Positions 42,884-52,664 of a stretch of 64,000 bases of DNA are shown piece by piece; positions within the stretch are counted from its first letter, which is position 1, and each line of letters opens with the position of its first letter. The translations under genes were made by a program, and so were the position numbers. The stretch comes from Flavobacterium undicola (GTDB lineage Bacteria; Bacteroidota; Bacteroidia; Flavobacteriales; Flavobacteriaceae). The notes below the pieces were generated by a model, which saw only the letters and a list, made by a program, of their open reading frames with translations, was not told where the DNA came from and made no database searches. The stretch covers positions 27,047 to 91,046 of the forward strand of contig NZ_JAAAPM020000016.1 of assembly GCF_009909155.2 (NCBI RefSeq), in the 5' to 3' direction.

Positions 42884-43615
42884 TTAAGATAGATTTCGTT
42901 TAAATTCGCTCAAAATAATTGCTGTTGCAGTAGCCACATTCAAGCTTTCTGTTTTTTGTAAATCGCCAAAACGAGGAATCGAAATTCTATTTTTGATTAA
43001 TTCTTCAATTGCTTCCGAAATACCATTCGCCTCATTTCCCATAATAATTATACCTTCTTGAGGCAAAGTGCTTTTATACACATTTTCGCCATCCATAAAA
43101 GTTCCAAATACAGGCAACTTAGTTTTCGAAATATATTCCACCAAATCAACATAAGCAACACGAACTCTGGCAATAGATCCCATAGTTGCCTGAACTACTT
43201 TAGGATTATAAATATCAACCGTTTCTTTAGAACAAATTACTTGTTTGATTCCAAACCAATCACACAAACGTAAAATAGTCCCTAAATTACCGGGATCTCT
43301 TATATCATCTAATGCGATAATCAAACCTGAGTTAATGATTTCTTTTTCTTCAGGAATTTTAAAAACGGCCAAACAACTATTAGGAGTTGCTAATGCGCTA
43401 ATTTTTTTTAAATCATTCTCGTGGATTAATGATTTTTTACTTTCTAAAACCGATTCAAAATCATACTGAGTAGTGTACAAATGTTCTAATTCAAAATTAG
43501 ATTGCAAAAGCTCTTGGATAACTTTTACACCTTCAGCAAAAAATAAATGATTGCTAATCCTATACTTTTTTTGCTGTAAACTAGTTATAAGTTTTATTTG
43601 GTTTTTACTAACCAT
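42884..43615 (-). CDS. TrmH/SpoU family RNA 2'-O-methyltransferase
   Basis: I chose the ATG at 43613-43615 (MVSKNQIKLITSLQQKKYR), 243 residues; the longer frame begins upstream with no better signal. N-terminal substrate-binding domain, then the knotted SPOUT domain: LDDIRDPGNLGTILRLCDWFG (motif 1), IIMGNEANGIS (motif 2) and IPRFGDLQKTESLNVATATAIIL (motif 3). It methylates rRNA or tRNA; the precise target cannot be read. It converges with porT with 4 bp between stops. Confidence 0.93.
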   Translation of the reverse strand: MVSKNQIKLITSLQQKKYRISNHLFFAEGVKVIQELLQSNFELEHLYTTQYDFESVLESKKSLIHENDLKKISALATPNSCLAVFKIPEEKEIINSGLIIALDDIRDPGNLGTILRLCDWFGIKQVICSKETVDIYNPKVVQATMGSIARVRVAYVDLVEYISKTKLPVFGTFMDGENVYKSTLPQEGIIIMGNEANGISEAIEELIKNRISIPRFGDLQKTESLNVATATAIILSEFKRNLS

Positions 43616-43624
43616 AAAAATATG

Positions 43625-43632
43625 TACTTTTG
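43625..43632 (+). promoter_or_regulatory. Candidate -7 box of the TamA-like gene
   Basis: TACTTTTG fits TAnnTTTG, 22 bp before a TTG start codon, and 10 bp upstream of the divergent methyltransferase start. Confidence 0.5.
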
Positions 43633-43653
43633 AATTAAATATTATTAAACCTC

Positions 43654-46209
43654 TTGAAAAAAATTTCAACAAAAATATCACTATTTATTCTAATAGGAAT
43701 AATTATATCCGCCTGTAACGCCGAAAAAAGAGTTCCAGACGGCAAACAACTCCTTATAAGCAATCAAATTTTGGTAAATGGTAAAAAAATCAATGACGAC
43801 GATGTTCATAATCAATTGTACCAAAAGCCAAACAGCAACTTATTAGGTTACCGTTTACGATTGAACATTTACAATTTAGCTAATCTAAATCCAGACTCAA
43901 CATACCGGGCTAAATTCATCAATCATCCCGGGAAATACGAACGAAAAGCGAAATGGCTTTCTGCCAAACAGGTGGATAGACTAGGAAAATCTTTTTTGTA
44001 TAATGGAATTCATGATTTCTTAAAGAAAACGGGAGAAGCTCCCGTAATTATTGACACCTCAAAAACAAAAAAATCACTTTCAAGACTTAAATATTATTAT
44101 TTCAACAATGGTTTTTTTAATGTCGAAGCTGACTACGAACACGATAGTATAAGCTTGAAAAGAGGAAAAATAAAATACAACATTACAACCCATAACGCTT
44201 ATTTTCTTGATTCGATAAAAGCCACTATTAGCTCTCCTGCTTTAGATTCCTTGTATAATACCAACAAGGAAAAATCGTTTATTAAATCAGGGAATCAATA
44301 TAAGACAACAGATTTCTCAGACGAGAAAAACCGCATTTCAAGCTATTTTAGAAATCATGGAGCTTACTATTTCCAACCCACCGCTATTGTCTTTGACATT
44401 GACACCATTGGTAAAAAACACAAAGCCAATGTAAATGTAAACATTGGCGATTACAACTACCAAGATCAGGATTCTACAAGAATCGAAACTTTTAAATTAT
44501 ACAAAATTAGCAGTGTCGATATCTACACCGATTATTCGCCTAATACAAGTAAACAAAACATTACCGACAGTATTTCCTATCAAAATTTCAACATATATAG
44601 TAGAGAAAAATTAAAGTATAGACCGCATGCAATAACTGACGCAATTTTTATTTCTAAAGGCTCTGTATTTGCTGATTATAAAACCGTATTAACTTCAAGA
44701 TACCTTAGCAATCTTAAAGTATTTAATCCACCAAGCATTCAATATGAAGTAGATAAAAAAGATACACTCCATAATTCTTTGATTGCCAAAATCTATTTGA
44801 CACCAAGAAAAAAGTATAGTTTTGGGTATGCCGCCGACTTCACACACTCTAATATTCAAGACATTGGGATTTCATTTAGTCCATCGCTTACTATTAGAAA
44901 TATTTTTAATGGAGCCGAGACATTGGAAATTTCAGCAAGAGCCAACATTGGTTCATCGAAAGATTTGGCCAATCCAAACAACCAATTTTTCAACGTATCA
45001 GAATACGGAGTCGATATTAAACTGAATTTCCCTCGAATATTCATGCCTTTTTCTACAGAGAAAATCATCCCCAAAAGCATGATTCCATCTACATTAATAG
45101 GTATTGGTTATGCAACACAAAAAAATATTGGATTAGATAAAGAAAATTTCACAGGAACTTTTTCATATAATTGGACCCCAAAAAGAAATAATACTGCTCG
45201 TTTTGACCTTTTAAACATTCAATTTGTACGCAACTTAAATTCTGAAAACTATTTCAACGTTTATGGCTCATCTTACAATGCGCTTAACGAACTTGGAAAA
45301 ACATACAACACTAATACCGATTATTTTAATGACGATGGCAATTTAATAATCGAATCGGGCACTAGCGGTTTCACCCAAGATGTTCTAGCTGGAAACCCTA
45401 ATTTCGGACTATCTGACACTGATTTCAAAAAAGTAAAAAGCATCGAAGAAAGAAGAGTACGACTGACAGAAAACGATTTTATTCTGGCAACAAACTTTAC
45501 TTTTAGCAAAACCACAAAAGCAGATTTAGCCGACAATACTTTTTATCTTTTTAAAACTAAAATAGAATCAGCGGGTTCATTATTGTCTTTGATTGCAAAT
45601 ACAACTAACCAACAATTAAATCAAAAAGGGAATCACGAAATATTCAATTTAGAATACTCCGAATACATTAAAACCGAATTTGATTACATCAAACATTGGG
45701 ATTTAAACAAAGAAAAAGTACTGGCTGTACGAAGCTTTTTTGGTATTGCAATTCCTTTTGGCAATTCTGATTACATTCCTTTTTCCCGAAGTTATTTCTC
45801 AGGTGGTTCTAATGACAATCGTGCCTGGCAACCCTATAGTCTAGGGCCGGGAAGCAGCGGTGCAACCAACGACTTTAACGAGGCCAACATGAAAATTGCT
45901 CTTAGCGCTGAATTTCGATTTAAAATCTTAGGCGATTTAAAAGGAGCCTTATTTGCCGATGCAGGAAACATTTGGAATGTTTTCGACAATGTAACCGATG
46001 AAAAATCAACTTTTAACAATTTTGCTAGTTTAAAGGATATCGCTTTAGGTTCTGGATTGGGTCTTAGATATGATTTAAGCTTCTTTGTAGTTCGCTTTGA
46101 TTTTGGTTTCAAAACCTACAATCCTGCTGATGAATCGGGTAAAAAATGGTTTAGAGATTACAACTTCGCGCACTCAGTTTTAAATTTTGGGATAAATTAT
46201 CCGTTCTAA
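43654..46209 (+). CDS. BamA/TamA-family outer-membrane lipoprotein
   Basis: 851 residues from a TTG start (MKKISTKISLFILIGIIISA then C); no ATG is available before the signal sequence. The lipobox ISAC suggests a lipid-anchored N-terminus. POTRA-like repeats span about 30-380 and a C-terminal Omp85 barrel follows from about 400, with the conserved YFSGGSNDNRAWQP and ALFADAGNIWNV segments and a final INYPF ending in Phe. Likely inserts or translocates outer-membrane proteins or lipids. A lipidated TamA-like protein is typical of Bacteroidota; the client is unknown. Confidence 0.87.
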   Translation: MKKISTKISLFILIGIIISACNAEKRVPDGKQLLISNQILVNGKKINDDDVHNQLYQKPNSNLLGYRLRLNIYNLANLNPDSTYRAKFINHPGKYERKAKWLSAKQVDRLGKSFLYNGIHDFLKKTGEAPVIIDTSKTKKSLSRLKYYYFNNGFFNVEADYEHDSISLKRGKIKYNITTHNAYFLDSIKATISSPALDSLYNTNKEKSFIKSGNQYKTTDFSDEKNRISSYFRNHGAYYFQPTAIVFDIDTIGKKHKANVNVNIGDYNYQDQDSTRIETFKLYKISSVDIYTDYSPNTSKQNITDSISYQNFNIYSREKLKYRPHAITDAIFISKGSVFADYKTVLTSRYLSNLKVFNPPSIQYEVDKKDTLHNSLIAKIYLTPRKKYSFGYAADFTHSNIQDIGISFSPSLTIRNIFNGAETLEISARANIGSSKDLANPNNQFFNVSEYGVDIKLNFPRIFMPFSTEKIIPKSMIPSTLIGIGYATQKNIGLDKENFTGTFSYNWTPKRNNTARFDLLNIQFVRNLNSENYFNVYGSSYNALNELGKTYNTNTDYFNDDGNLIIESGTSGFTQDVLAGNPNFGLSDTDFKKVKSIEERRVRLTENDFILATNFTFSKTTKADLADNTFYLFKTKIESAGSLLSLIANTTNQQLNQKGNHEIFNLEYSEYIKTEFDYIKHWDLNKEKVLAVRSFFGIAIPFGNSDYIPFSRSYFSGGSNDNRAWQPYSLGPGSSGATNDFNEANMKIALSAEFRFKILGDLKGALFADAGNIWNVFDNVTDEKSTFNNFASLKDIALGSGLGLRYDLSFFVVRFDFGFKTYNPADESGKKWFRDYNFAHSVLNFGINYPF

Positions 46210-46223
46210 TGCTAATAAATTCT

Positions 46224-46231
46224 TATTTTTG
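46224..46231 (+). promoter_or_regulatory. Candidate -7 box of fba
   Basis: TATTTTTG, 38 bp before the aldolase ATG. Confidence 0.5.
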
Positions 46232-46269
46232 CGATCTAAAACTAAAATCTAACTAAAACAAAAAACAAA

Positions 46270-47337
46270 ATGGGACACAACATTAAAGCTGGTGTAGCAA
46301 CTGGTGATCAAGTACAAGAGATATTTAATTATGCCAAAGAAAAAGGTTTTGCACTTCCTGCTGTAAACGTTACAGGATCTAACACAATCAATGGTGTACT
46401 TGAAACAGCTGCAAAATTAAATGCCCCAGTTATTATCCAATTCTCAAACGGAGGAGCACAATTTAATGCGGGAAAAGGACTTTCTAATGCAGGAGAAAAA
46501 TCAGCTATCGCTGGTGCGATTGCTGGAGCAAAAAGCATTCACGCTTTAGCAGAAGCTTACGGAGCAACTGTAATTTTACATACTGACCACTGTGCAAAAA
46601 AATTATTGCCTTGGATTGATGGTTTATTAGATGCTTCAGAAGAGCATTTTGCTGCAACTGGAAAATCATTATTCAGTTCTCACATGATTGACTTATCAGA
46701 AGAGCCAATTGAAGAAAACATCGAAATTTGCAAAACTTACCTAGAAAGAATGAGCAAAATTGGAATGACATTAGAAATCGAACTTGGAATTACAGGTGGT
46801 GAAGAAGATGGTGTTGACAACTCTGATGTTGATAGCTCAAAATTATACACACAACCAGAAGAAGTAGCTTATGCTTACGAAGAATTATCTAAAGTAAGTC
46901 CAAAGTTTACTATTGCTGCTGCTTTTGGAAACGTTCACGGTGTCTACAAACCAGGAAACGTAAAATTGACTCCAAAAATCTTGAAAAACTCTCAAGATTT
47001 CGTTCAAAACAAATTCAACACAGGACACAACCCAGTTGATTTTGTTTTCCACGGTGGATCAGGTTCTACTCTAGAGGAAATCAGAGAAGGAATTAGCTAC
47101 GGTGTAATCAAAATGAACATTGATACTGATTTACAATTTGCTTTCACTGAAGGAATTCGTGATTTCATGGTTGACAATATTGATTACTTGAAAACTCAAA
47201 TTGGTAACCCAACTGGTGCTGATGCTCCAAACAAAAAATATTACGACCCAAGAAAATGGTTACGTGAAGGAGAAGTAACTTTCAACACGAGACTTGAGCA
47301 AGCTTTTGCTGACTTGAACAACGTAAATACACTTTAA
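46270..47337 (+). CDS. fbaA: Class II fructose-bisphosphate aldolase
   Basis: 355 residues. Zinc-dependent aldol cleavage of fructose 1,6-bisphosphate in glycolysis. LHTDHCAKKLLPWIDG carries the catalytic Asp and zinc His; ELGITGGEEDGVDN, AAAFGNVHGVYKPGN (zinc His) and FHGGSGSTLEEIREGI with NIDTDLQ complete the active site. Long type A class II form. Strong codon bias of a highly expressed gene. Followed by accD after a hairpin-rich spacer. Confidence 0.97.
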   Translation: MGHNIKAGVATGDQVQEIFNYAKEKGFALPAVNVTGSNTINGVLETAAKLNAPVIIQFSNGGAQFNAGKGLSNAGEKSAIAGAIAGAKSIHALAEAYGATVILHTDHCAKKLLPWIDGLLDASEEHFAATGKSLFSSHMIDLSEEPIEENIEICKTYLERMSKIGMTLEIELGITGGEEDGVDNSDVDSSKLYTQPEEVAYAYEELSKVSPKFTIAAAFGNVHGVYKPGNVKLTPKILKNSQDFVQNKFNTGHNPVDFVFHGGSGSTLEEIREGISYGVIKMNIDTDLQFAFTEGIRDFMVDNIDYLKTQIGNPTGADAPNKKYYDPRKWLREGEVTFNTRLEQAFADLNNVNTL

Positions 47338-47351
47338 ATTTTAGATTTCAG

Positions 47352-47395
47352 AATTTAGATTCTAGATTTCTAAAAGAAAGCCTAGAATCTAAATT
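47352..47395. repeat. Inverted repeat in the fba-accD spacer
   Basis: AATTTAGATTCTAG and CTAGAATCTAAATT, 14-bp arms 16 bp apart, within a spacer made of repeated TCTAAA/TTTAGA words (47338-47445). Similar words occur at 48499-48534. May also weakly terminate fba transcription, but there is no T run directly after it. Confidence 0.65.
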
Positions 47396-47449
47396 TCAAA
47401 TCAGATTGAAAAATCTAAACTTTAAAATCTACATTCTAAAATAAAAAAA

Positions 47450-48304
47450 ATGGCTTGGTTTAAAAGACAAGAAAAAGGGATCACAACTCCTACCGAACAG
47501 AAAATGGACGTTCCAAAAGGACTTTGGTACAAATCTCCTACTGGAAAAATTATTGATGCCGAAGAACTGGAACGAAACTTATTTGTTAGCCCTGAAGATG
47601 GTTTTCACGTAAGAATAGGTAGTGCTACTTATTTTGAGATCTTATTCGATGACAATAAATTTACCGAATTAGATCCTAACATCACTTCTAAAGACCCTTT
47701 GCACTTTGTCGATACAAAGAAATATGCAGACCGTTTGAAAGATGTTATGGAAAAAACCAAACTGAAAGATGCTGTCCGTACTGGAGTTGGAAAATCTAAA
47801 GGGAAAGATGTTGTTATCTGCTGTATGGATTTTGCCTTCATCGGTGGTTCCATGGGAGCTGTTGTAGGGGAAAAAATCGCTAGAGGAATTGATCATGCTA
47901 TCAAAAACAGATTCCCTTTTGTGATGATTTCGAAATCAGGAGGAGCCAGAATGATGGAAGCCGCTTATTCTTTAATGCAATTAGCCAAAACATCAGTAAA
48001 ATTAGCCCAACTTTCTGAAGCGAAGCTACCTTACATTTCTTTGTGTACTGACCCAACAACTGGAGGAACAACTGCTTCTTACGCTATGTTAGGAGACATC
48101 AACATTGCTGAACCTGGTGCCTTAATTGGATTTGCCGGACCACGTGTTGTAAAAGACACTACTGGTAAAGATTTACCAGAAGGTTTTCAAACAGCTGAAT
48201 TTCTTTTAGAGCATGGTTTCTTAGACTTTATAACTGCCAGAAAAGAATTAAAAGACAAGATTAACTTGTATATTGATTTGATTCAAAACAACGAAATTAG
48301 ATAA
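47450..48304 (+). CDS. accD: Acetyl-CoA carboxylase carboxyltransferase beta subunit lacking zinc-ribbon cysteines
   Basis: 284 residues. Transfers carboxyl from biotin to acetyl-CoA with AccA. Crotonase-fold features: [43 protein letters not shown] and IGFAGPRVV. The N-terminal zinc ribbon should have CxxC..CxxC; here those positions read S29-P-T-G32 and S47-P-E-D50, so all four ligands are replaced while flanking residues ([19 protein letters not shown]) stay conserved. The domain therefore persists without metal. The catalytic part looks intact, so I treat it as functional. Confidence 0.95.
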   Translation: MAWFKRQEKGITTPTEQKMDVPKGLWYKSPTGKIIDAEELERNLFVSPEDGFHVRIGSATYFEILFDDNKFTELDPNITSKDPLHFVDTKKYADRLKDVMEKTKLKDAVRTGVGKSKGKDVVICCMDFAFIGGSMGAVVGEKIARGIDHAIKNRFPFVMISKSGGARMMEAAYSLMQLAKTSVKLAQLSEAKLPYISLCTDPTTGGTTASYAMLGDINIAEPGALIGFAGPRVVKDTTGKDLPEGFQTAEFLLEHGFLDFITARKELKDKINLYIDLIQNNEIR

Positions 48305-48326
48305 TTTTCGAATTGCTATAAATACA

Positions 48327-48356
48327 AAATCCCATCCCGATATCGGGATGGGATTT
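48327..48356 (+). terminator. Perfect palindromic terminator after accD
   Basis: A 30-nt perfect palindrome centred on CCCGATATCGGG (15-bp half-sites) followed by a T tract. Confidence 0.9.
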
Positions 48357-48365
48357 TTTTATTAA

Positions 48366-48425
48366 TTATGATTCCAACAGAATAAATTCCGTTGCTACAA
48401 AATATTTCATTCCTACGGAATTTGA
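48366..48425. repeat. ATTCCGTTGCTACAAA-type repeat
   Basis: AACAGAATAAATTCCGTT then GCTACAAAATATTTCATTCC and TACGGAAT, the same family as the tandem copies at 20724-20815. The unit's first half carries one mismatch. Confidence 0.8.
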
Positions 48426-48533
48426 TAATAAGATCGCTTCGCTTGTTCAGGTAAACCCTTAAGTCTTCCTTAATCGGAAAGACAAGTTTGCGGAAAAGTC
48501 TAAAATCTAAATTCTAAATTCTGCAATCTAAAA

Positions 48534-49784
48534 TCACATCCCCGTTCTAATTGCCTCCACAGGATCTAGTCTTGAAGCAGAAATGGCTGGCAAAATTCCG
48601 GAAATCAATCCTATCATTCCGGCTAATCCAGTTCCCAAAAGAATATTTCCTAATCCTAAAACAAATTCAAAATCCAAAGCCTTGGTTAAACCAACAGCAA
48701 TTCCCCAAACCAGTAACAATCCAATTATTCCTCCGATAACCGACAAAATAATCGCTTCGAATAAAAACTGAAAAAGGATAAATCTGTTTTTGGCACCTAA
48801 TGATTTTTGAATCCCAATTAAATGCGTACGTTCTTTTACCGAAACAAACATAATATTAGCAATACCGAAACCGCCTACCAAAAGAGAAAAACCACTTATC
48901 ACCCAGCCTCCTAATTTCATACTTCCAATAATTCCATCTATCAAATCAGTAAAACCCGAGAAAACATTAATAAAAAAATTATCGATCTCTCCTGCTTTCA
49001 CTCCTCTATAGGCACGCAATTTTTGCGAAATCTCCGCCTTGTAAGCTCCCATATCCACGCCATCAACAGGCTTAAAAACAATAACATTGGTTAGCGAAGT
49101 ATTATTATCCCCAAATTTTTGTCGGATAAAATTAACTGGAATAAATACTGCCGAATCGTTACTATCTCCAAAAAGTCCCGCTCCTTTTTTAGCCAAAACA
49201 CCAATTACAGTAAAGCGCTGACCATAAAGCCTCACATTCTTCCCTATTGGATCAGTATTTTCAAATAAATTAGTAGCAATATCATTTCCTAATACAATAA
49301 CCTTTGCTCCTGAATTAGCTTCTGACTCATTATAAAATCGTCCGTTTTGAAACTCAAGCCCTTGAATATCGATAAACTCATGCGAAACCGGAACAATATT
49401 TACATCACTCACCGTCTTGGAATCGTTTTTTATATTTTCTTTTTTCGTAAAAATCTGATAACCTAATTCAGCGGTACTGCCCATTGCTCCTTTTAGATAA
49501 ATATATTCATCGTACTTCACATTAGGGAACTGCTCTCTTTTCCATTTCGGAATATCCGAAGGTCCAAACGAAAACTTCATCAGGTAAATCGTATTCTTAT
49601 CCAGGCCACTTAAATCATTTGTAATTTTTCTATCTAATGAATCAACTGCTGCCAATACAGCAATGATAGAAAAGATTCCAATTGTTACCCCTAGCAGAGA
49701 AAGCAAGGTCCTTAATTTATTATTTCGCAGTGCATTGATAGCAAAAGCAAAACTTTCTTTCAATAATCGGAGATATAACAACAT
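48534..49784 (-). CDS. MacB/FtsX-type ABC transporter permease
   Basis: 416 residues. N-terminal membrane helix (about 20-45; RTLLSLLGVTIGIFSIIAVLAAVDS), a large periplasmic MacB-like domain to about 280, then three helices with the FtsX signature (GGFGIANIMFVSVKERTHLIGIQKSLGAKNRFI). The end (DPVEAIRTGM) is typical of MacB permeases. Probably a mechanotransmission or export system component. The ATPase partner is not adjacent on either side, so it must be encoded elsewhere. Substrate unknown. Confidence 0.9.
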   Translation of the reverse strand: MLLYLRLLKESFAFAINALRNNKLRTLLSLLGVTIGIFSIIAVLAAVDSLDRKITNDLSGLDKNTIYLMKFSFGPSDIPKWKREQFPNVKYDEYIYLKGAMGSTAELGYQIFTKKENIKNDSKTVSDVNIVPVSHEFIDIQGLEFQNGRFYNESEANSGAKVIVLGNDIATNLFENTDPIGKNVRLYGQRFTVIGVLAKKGAGLFGDSNDSAVFIPVNFIRQKFGDNNTSLTNVIVFKPVDGVDMGAYKAEISQKLRAYRGVKAGEIDNFFINVFSGFTDLIDGIIGSMKLGGWVISGFSLLVGGFGIANIMFVSVKERTHLIGIQKSLGAKNRFILFQFLFEAIILSVIGGIIGLLLVWGIAVGLTKALDFEFVLGLGNILLGTGLAGMIGLISGILPAISASRLDPVEAIRTGM

Positions 49785-49947
49785 AAAAAACTATTTTAAT
49801 AAGGTAAAATTCTGTAAATATTTTTCAAAAACCTAATATAAAACCCTTTTAACACAATAAAATACAGCTATTTCACTCAGATATAAAAAAAGTCAATTAA
49901 ATCTAAATTATCTCATTTCTAGATAGCTAATTTTCACTTTAAAAAAC

Positions 49948-49955
49948 TATTTTTG
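49948..49955 (+). promoter_or_regulatory. Candidate -7 box of purH
   Basis: TATTTTTG, 22 bp before the purH ATG. Confidence 0.55.
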
Positions 49956-49977
49956 CATTTTATAATTTAAACTATAC

Positions 49978-51504
49978 ATGAGCACATCTAAAACAATTCA
50001 ATCTGCATTAATTTCGGTTTTTTCGAAAGAAGGTCTTGAGCCTATTGTTAAATTATTACACAGTCAAAATGTTACTCTTTATTCGACAGGAGGAACAGAA
50101 GACTTTATAAAAAATTTAGGCATTCCTGTAGTACCAGTTGAAGAAGTTACTTCTTACCCATCAATCCTAGGAGGAAGAGTAAAAACATTACACCCAAAAG
50201 TTTTTGGAGGAATCTTGAACCGTCAAGACAATGAAAGTGATGTGCAACAAATGGAAGAATTCAACATTCCACAAATTGATTTAGTTATAGTTGATTTATA
50301 TCCATTCGAAAAAACAGTAGCTTCTGGAGCTAGTGAATCTGATATTATTGAAAAAATTGATATTGGTGGAATTTCATTAATTCGTGCTGCTGCAAAAAAT
50401 TTCAAAGACACTGTAATTGTAGCTTCGATGAATGAGTACAGCTTATTCTTAGACCTAATTACAAAACAAAACGGAGCAACAACTCTTGAAGATAGAAAAT
50501 TATTAGCTACAAAAGCGTTCCACGTATCTTCTCATTACGATGGAGCTATTTTTAATTATTTCAATACTGACGAAACCATTTTCAAAGCTAGTATTGCTGA
50601 TGGTCAAGTATTGCGTTACGGAGAAAATCCACACCAAAAAGGATTTTTCTTTGGAGATTTTGACGCGATGTTCAAAAAATTACACGGAAAAGAATTATCA
50701 TACAACAATTTATTAGATGTTGACGCAGCAGTGAATTTGATTAACGAATTCAAAACTGACGGACCTACATTTGCCATATTAAAACACAACAATGCTTGTG
50801 GTTTAGCTTCAAGAAAAACAATTAGCGAAGCTTACTTAGCAGCATTAGCTTGCGACCCTACATCAGCCTTTGGAGGAGTATTAATTTCGAATACTACAAT
50901 TGATGCAGCAACAGCAGCAGAAATCAACAAATTATTCTGTGAAGTTGTAATTGCTCCAGCATATGATGCAGAAGCGGTAACTATTTTACAAGAAAAGAAA
51001 AACAGAATCATTTTAGTTCAAAATGATATTGAATTACCACAAAAACAAGTTCGTACTTGTCTTAACGGATTGTTAATTCAAGAAAGAAACAACATTACAG
51101 ACAATAAAAAAGACTTAACTACCGTTACCATTACAAGTCCAACAGAACAAGAAATTGAAGATTTAATTTTTGCTTCTAAGATTTGTAAAAACACCAAATC
51201 AAACACAATTGTTTTCGCTAAAAACGGAACCTTAATTTCATCTGGAACAGGTCAGACTTCAAGAGTAGATGCACTACAACAAGCTGTTGAAAAAGCAAAA
51301 CATTTTGGATTTGATTTAACTGGAGCTTCTATGGCTAGCGATGCTTTCTTCCCATTCCCCGACTGTGTTGCTTTAGCAAAAGAAGCTGGAATCACAGCTG
51401 TAATTCAACCAGGCGGATCAATTAAAGATCAATTAAGCATTGACTATTGTAACGAAAATAATTTGGCAATGGTATTTACAGGAACACGTCATTTCAAACA
51501 TTAA
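49978..51504 (+). CDS. purH: Bifunctional AICAR formyltransferase / IMP cyclohydrolase
   Basis: 508 residues. Last two steps of purine synthesis to IMP. The N-terminal cyclohydrolase (MGS-like) domain has SVFSKEGLEPIVKLL, STGGTEDFIKNLGIPV and ILGGRVKTLHPKVFGGIL. The formyltransferase domain carries LRYGENPHQKG, AILKHNNACGLA, TSAFGGV, KNTKSNTIVFAKNG and SDAFFPFPDCV. Ends FTGTRHFKH, the usual C-terminus. It precedes the rod-shape genes by 53 bp, which include a separate -7 box. Confidence 0.97.
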   Translation: MSTSKTIQSALISVFSKEGLEPIVKLLHSQNVTLYSTGGTEDFIKNLGIPVVPVEEVTSYPSILGGRVKTLHPKVFGGILNRQDNESDVQQMEEFNIPQIDLVIVDLYPFEKTVASGASESDIIEKIDIGGISLIRAAAKNFKDTVIVASMNEYSLFLDLITKQNGATTLEDRKLLATKAFHVSSHYDGAIFNYFNTDETIFKASIADGQVLRYGENPHQKGFFFGDFDAMFKKLHGKELSYNNLLDVDAAVNLINEFKTDGPTFAILKHNNACGLASRKTISEAYLAALACDPTSAFGGVLISNTTIDAATAAEINKLFCEVVIAPAYDAEAVTILQEKKNRIILVQNDIELPQKQVRTCLNGLLIQERNNITDNKKDLTTVTITSPTEQEIEDLIFASKICKNTKSNTIVFAKNGTLISSGTGQTSRVDALQQAVEKAKHFGFDLTGASMASDAFFPFPDCVALAKEAGITAVIQPGGSIKDQLSIDYCNENNLAMVFTGTRHFKH

Positions 51505-51510
51505 TTTGTT

Positions 51511-51518
51511 TAACTTTG
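51511..51518 (+). promoter_or_regulatory. Candidate -7 box of mreB
   Basis: TAACTTTG, 39 bp before the mreB ATG. Confidence 0.5.
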
Positions 51519-51557
51519 CGTGCTCCTAATTTTTAACTTTTAACCCCTAAAAATCGT

Positions 51558-52586
51558 ATGGGATTTTTTGATTTCATGACCGAGGATATTGCGATAGATC
51601 TTGGTACCGCTAATACATTAATCATACATAATGATAAAGTTGTCATTGACAGCCCTTCTATAGTTGCCCGAAACCGAATAACAGGAAAAATTATTGCTGT
51701 TGGTAAAGAGGCAAACCTAATGCAAGGTAAAACGCATGAAAACATTAAAACCATTAGGCCTTTAAAGGATGGTGTAATTGCCGATTTTGATGCATCAGAA
51801 CAAATGATAAAAATGTTTATCAACAGTATCCCTGCATTAAAAAAGAGAATGTTTACTCCTGCCTTAAGAATGGTGGTTTGTATTCCTTCTGGAATTACTG
51901 AAGTAGAGATGAGAGCCGTAAAGGAATCTTGTGAAAGAGTAAACGGAAAAGAAGTTTACTTGATCCATGAGCCAATGGCAGCTGCAATCGGTATTGGAAT
52001 TGACATCATGCAACCAAAAGGAAACATGATTGTTGACATCGGAGGTGGTACAACTGAAATCGCTGTAATTGCTTTAGGTGGAATTGTATGTGATAAATCA
52101 GTAAAAATTGCCGGTGACGTTTTCACAAATGATATTGTATATTACATGCGTACTCAACACAACTTATTTGTTGGAGAAAGTACTGCTGAGAAAATAAAAA
52201 TACAAATTGGTGCTGCCATTGAAGATTTAGAAACTCCTCCAGAAGACATGTCTGTTCAAGGTAGAGATTTACTAACTGGAAAACCAAAACAAGTTGATGT
52301 TTCTTATAGAGAAATTGCCAAAGCTTTAGATAAATCTATCCAAAGAATTGAAGATGCTGTAATGGAAACTTTATCTCAAACTCCTCCTGAATTAGCTGCC
52401 GATATTTACAACACAGGGATTTACCTTGCTGGTGGAGGTTCTATGCTTAGAGGATTAGACAAACGTATTTCTCAAAAAACAGACTTACCTGTTTACATTG
52501 CAGAAGATCCGTTAAGAGCTGTAGTTAGAGGAACTGGAATGGCGCTGAAAAACATTGGAAAATTTAAGAGTATCTTAATAAAATAA
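51558..52586 (+). CDS. mreB: Rod shape-determining protein MreB
   Basis: 342 residues. Actin-like ATPase that organises lateral wall synthesis. Phosphate-1 IDLGTANTLI, phosphate-2 DIGGGTTEIAVIALGG, adenosine-binding IYLAGGGSMLRGLD, and the MreB-typical EPMAAAIGIG and CIPSGITEVEMRAV. The short N-terminal amphipathic stretch (MGFFDFMTEDIA) could touch the membrane. First gene of the mreB-mreC-mreD-mrdA-rodA unit. Confidence 0.97.
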   Translation: MGFFDFMTEDIAIDLGTANTLIIHNDKVVIDSPSIVARNRITGKIIAVGKEANLMQGKTHENIKTIRPLKDGVIADFDASEQMIKMFINSIPALKKRMFTPALRMVVCIPSGITEVEMRAVKESCERVNGKEVYLIHEPMAAAIGIGIDIMQPKGNMIVDIGGGTTEIAVIALGGIVCDKSVKIAGDVFTNDIVYYMRTQHNLFVGESTAEKIKIQIGAAIEDLETPPEDMSVQGRDLLTGKPKQVDVSYREIAKALDKSIQRIEDAVMETLSQTPPELAADIYNTGIYLAGGGSMLRGLDKRISQKTDLPVYIAEDPLRAVVRGTGMALKNIGKFKSILIK

Positions 52587-52664
52587 ACTGTTTTCTGGAA
52601 AATGCATTTATAACTTAAATTATAAATACATTAGCATATCCTGAAATTAATAATCAAATAAAGA

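Noticed and set aside
47450..48304. accD as a pseudogene because of the missing cysteines
   Set aside because: The frame is full length and the catalytic motifs are intact; flanking residues of the ribbon are conserved.
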